DNA of 64,000 nucleotides from Proteles cristata cristata (Eukaryota > Chordata > Mammalia > Carnivora > Hyaenidae). The notes under the pieces were generated by a model. The model had not been told where the DNA came from. It saw only the letters and a program-made list of their open reading frames with translations, and ran no database searches. The translations under genes were made by a program, and so were the position numbers. The stretch lies in the NCBI GenBank assembly GCA_017311185.1, contig JAESUZ010000335.1:246001-310000 (forward strand), written 5' to 3'. Positions 61,251-64,000 of this stretch are shown one piece after another (the first letter of the stretch is position 1; each line of letters starts with the position of its first letter).

Positions 61251-61474
61251 TTTTCTTCACTTTTTAAAGTGTTTTATTTATTTCCAGGAGAGAGAGAGAC
61301 AGCGTGAGCAGGGGAGGGTCGGAGAGAGAGGGAGTCCCAGACTCTGAAACAGGCTCCAGGCTCTGAGCTGGCAGTCCGTACAGAGCCCGATACGGGGCTC
61401 GAACCCACGAACCGCGAGATCATGACCTAAGCGAAAGTTGGGCGGTTAACCGACTAAGCTACCCAGTCGCCCCA
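61251..61474 (-). mobile_element. Young SINE in the L1 5' region
   Basis: Complete reverse-oriented copy flanked by ATCTCTTGTTAGTT at 61237-61250 and 61475-61488. L1 5'UTR text continues behind it. Confidence 0.95.
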
Positions 61475-61571
61475 ATCTCTTGTTAGTTGTGAAAGATTGT
61501 TATACACTCTGTACCTGTGAGCCTGCTGTACCAAAGAAGGCTCTTTGTCTGTCCAGGGCCTGTCCGTTCAA

Positions 61572-61694
61572 AAAATGGCTCCAGGCTCTGAGCTGTCAGC
61601 ATGGAGCAGGACCTAGGGCTCGACTCACAAACTGTGAGATCATGACCTAAGCCAAAGTCGGCTGGCTAATCAACAGAGTCACCCAGGTGCCCTA
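61572..61694 (-). mobile_element. SINE fragment, older subfamily
   Basis: Reads GGCTCCAGGCTCTGAGCTGT, AGATCATGACCTAAGCC and GAGTCACCCAGGTGCCCT. The (TC)n and A-rich tail are missing. It directly follows the end of the recognisable L1 5'UTR. Confidence 0.8.
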
Positions 61695-63078
61695 CAATAT
61701 TTTCCAGACCTCACATAATGGTTTATCCATCCTGAGTCAGTAGCATTTAATTTACTTTACTTTAATTTAATTATATTTAATTTATTTTTAAACTCTAATT
61801 TAGTTATAATGTACCTTTCTTACTAGGGACTAAGTTTCTCTGGCATTATCAGGAAAGAATGAGGGGAAAAATAGGTTTCCCGATATAAGTCCCAGGGGCT
61901 GACAGAACAATGTAGTTAGTTTTCCAGAGATGCCTCTAATTGGCAAGCTGATTAGGATAGTTGGCCTGAGGTGGAAAGGAGGACAGGAAAGGAACCTCTG
62001 GTGTTAACAAGGAAATCAAAAGTTTTACTTCTGTTTTTAGAGTTGTCCAAGGTTCTGGGTTTCTGATAGACAGTCAATTAATGGGAGCCACAGTTAAGAG
62101 CCGCAAGCACCAGTTAGCCCCTCCCAGGGACACGGGTTATCTGAGCCCTCACAATTAGAGGTCCCTGAGGACATTCAGACTTTAGTTGTTGTTTGCATAT
62201 CAGGGACATGACTTACGGGGTTTTCATTTCAGTTGTCCCTTCTGAGGATGTCCTCATTTTAGTCCTCAAAATTGCCATACAAATGACACCCTATGCCAGG
62301 ACCTCAGGGTGTTTGGTCTGTCATAGTGCATAGGCTTTTCCTTTTTCTTTTTTAGCTTCCTTTTCCTGCTTTGTTATCTACCTAATAGGCAGCTCTTAAG
62401 AGCGCCTTCAGGGTCCCTTCAAGGTCAATAGCCATATTTTGCATCTTCTCTGAATATCTAGAGCTGACTGAGTGAGAAATTTGTCCTTTAAAATGATCTC
62501 AGTCTTAGGAGTGCCAGGAGGATAGCCAAATATTTAGTGAAAGTCTCCCTCAACACTTCCGGGAAGGCCAGCAGGCTCTCAGTATGTGTTTGTAAAAGAG
62601 TGGTAATTTATCAAACTTTAAGGGCAAAATCTTGGATTTCCTTCTTTTTCATAACCCCTCCATTTCCTACCTGTAGGAACTTGGGTATATGGACTGTGAT
62701 GAAGGAAGATTTTCGTGGCTGTCGTAGGAGTCAGTAATTTTATTTTGGCTCAACAGTAACTTACATCTTGCTCATTGGCATTTGAGGCAGGAGGTTACAA
62801 GCCAAAGTCAAGATCTTTTCCCCTATCACTTTCAACAATCCCACATACATGCCTTTCAGCCACGTGGATGTCTATTTTCAGCATACAATGAGCTAAGATT
62901 AGCAAAATGTCTCCCATGTGTCTTAGAAAAAGCCCTTTATCCACTCCTCATATGGTTGCGACATCCATTCTCCTGCTGAAGAGGAACAACACAAAAGGGG
63001 AGGATTTGGAGGTTGACACTAAGACTATTGCTATCATTTCCCCTGCCTTTGGATCAAGGGAGGAGACCTTTCCCTCTT
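61695..63078. other. No gene or recognised repeat
   Basis: Unique-looking sequence with a T/A-rich ATTTAATTTA stretch near 61743-61800. Short open frames without domains. Confidence 0.4.
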
Positions 63079-63096
63079 AACCCTGTGTACTTTTAT

Positions 63097-63288
63097 TTTT
63101 TAAAATATTTTTACTTATTTCTAGGAGAGAGACAGGGTGAGAAGGAGAGGGTCAGAGAGAGAGGGAGTTCCAGACTCTGAAAGAGGCTCCAGGCTCTGAG
63201 CTGGCAGTCAACACCGAACCCACGAACCGCGAGATCACGACCGAAGCGAAAGTCGGACGCTTACCTGACTAAGCCACCCAGCCGCCCC
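63097..63288 (-). mobile_element. SINE, young subfamily, internally deleted
   Basis: Reverse-oriented copy between AACCCTGTGTACTTTTAT (63079-63096) and AACCCTCTGTACTTTTAA (63289-63306). The CAGAGCCCGACGCGGGGCT segment just before the B-box complement is missing. Confidence 0.93.
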
Positions 63289-63306
63289 AACCCTCTGTAC
63301 TTTTAA

Positions 63307-64000
63307 TACTTTCACCTTTGTCCATCCTGACCATGAGTAATATTTCCTTTTAAATACTGTCCTTCACACGGCTTCTACAACTTTTCTTTTGCACTCAGTG
63401 TCCCAAGCCATTTCTCTCCAAATGACCCATCTGATTTAACATAAAATTACTTTGTTTTTCCATCAGCAAAAAAATGTATTCCCATTCCTTATATCTTTCT
63501 TACATACCTCCTACTTTCCTATGAACAGAGTTGCTTTCCTTATTTCCATCAATCTTAAGTACAGTAAGCAGAATTTTAACAGGTAGAAACCTCAGGCTCC
63601 AGTGAAAACTAATTGGAACCAATTGTGAACTCTGTGTAATATCAGAATTTTTTGAAGCTGGCAAACTTATAAGTCTATTAAGCGCAATACATCTTTTCCA
63701 ACAGCTCCAAATATTCTTGTTTTTTTTGCAAGAAGTCAAAAGCTCAAAACTACATCTAGTAGTCAGTGCTTTAACTTCTTATCTCGATACTTAGCCAATG
63801 AATTCACTCTCAGTTTATCATGCAAGCAAAACTTTAACGTTTTAGGTTGTCAAGAACTTTAAATGCTATCTTAACATTTACCCAAGTAAACGCCGAGAAA
63901 GCCAAATTAATTATCAATTTAAATCATCCTTTTGTTAACAAATTGCAATTGAGATAACATGAGCATATTTGACCTTCAGCAATTCTATGATTGTTTCTAT
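63307..64000. other. No gene or recognised repeat
   Basis: AT-rich unique-looking sequence to the window end. Confidence 0.4.

Larger units (their letters stand above)
56302..61563 (-). mobile_element. Carnivore LINE-1 lacking its 3' end
   Basis: On the - strand: part of the 5'UTR (about 61490-61563), ORF1 (61221-60335) and most of ORF2 (60288 to about 56302). The element stops inside the ORF2 C-terminal region, with no 3'UTR or poly-A. Three insertions (57179-57407, 59066-59509, 61251-61474) interrupt it. Many frame changes make it inactive. Confidence 0.9.

Overview
This is a mammalian, intron/intergenic-type window with almost no coding content. The dominant repeat is a tRNA-derived SINE of the carnivore SINEC type: an A-box-like TGGCTTAGTCGG, a B-box-like GGTTCGAGCCC, a (TC)n stretch and an A-rich tail. 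It is accompanied by carnivore-type LINE-1 (L1). Together they point to a carnivore, most likely a feliform. The youngest SINE copies do not match the domestic-cat consensus as I remember it (they carry GTGCTGACTGCCAGCTCAG and end CTCCTAGAAATAAAT), so a non-cat feliform is possible. That is inference from memory, not a database result.

Layout. 1-14 kb: mostly unique or very old sequence with scattered SINEs, two LTR-like relics, an old L1 3' end and probable L2 relics. 14.3-19.96 kb: a near full-length but dead L1 on the + strand with a SINE inserted in ORF2. 19.97-23.9 kb: a much older L1, broken up by six SINEs. 25.3-26.6 kb: another old L1. 27.1-28.25 kb: a minisatellite built of two alternating half-units of about 28 bp. 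28.25-33.8 kb: GC-richer, repeat-poor sequence with no recognisable gene. 35.8-37.5 kb: a carnivore L1 tail, then a CpG island with the only credible promoter and first exon in the window, then a C-rich tandem repeat with G-quadruplex potential on the - strand. 38-46 kb: unique sequence with SINEs, two MIR copies and dinucleotide repeats. 46.19-51.22 kb: a direct tandem duplication of about 2.3 kb. Its two copies differ by SINE insertions, which date the event relative to the SINE families. 54-56.2 kb: an LTR-like relic and two old L1 3' ends. 56.3-61.56 kb: a - strand L1 that has its 5' part but lacks its 3' end, with nested SINEs. 61.7-64 kb: mostly unique sequence with one SINE.

The only gene-like signal is the CpG island at about 36.1-36.9 kb. 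A CRE-like and an X-box-like element lie upstream of a strong-Kozak ATG at 36270, and a splice-donor-like GTGAGG follows 115 codons later. If real, sequence to the right would be intron 1 of a + strand gene; I do not recognise the protein. Nothing prokaryotic is present: no operons, CRISPR or insertion sequences. I found no clearly undescribed molecular system. The most informative structures are the tandem duplication, the dimeric minisatellite and the CpG-island promoter.
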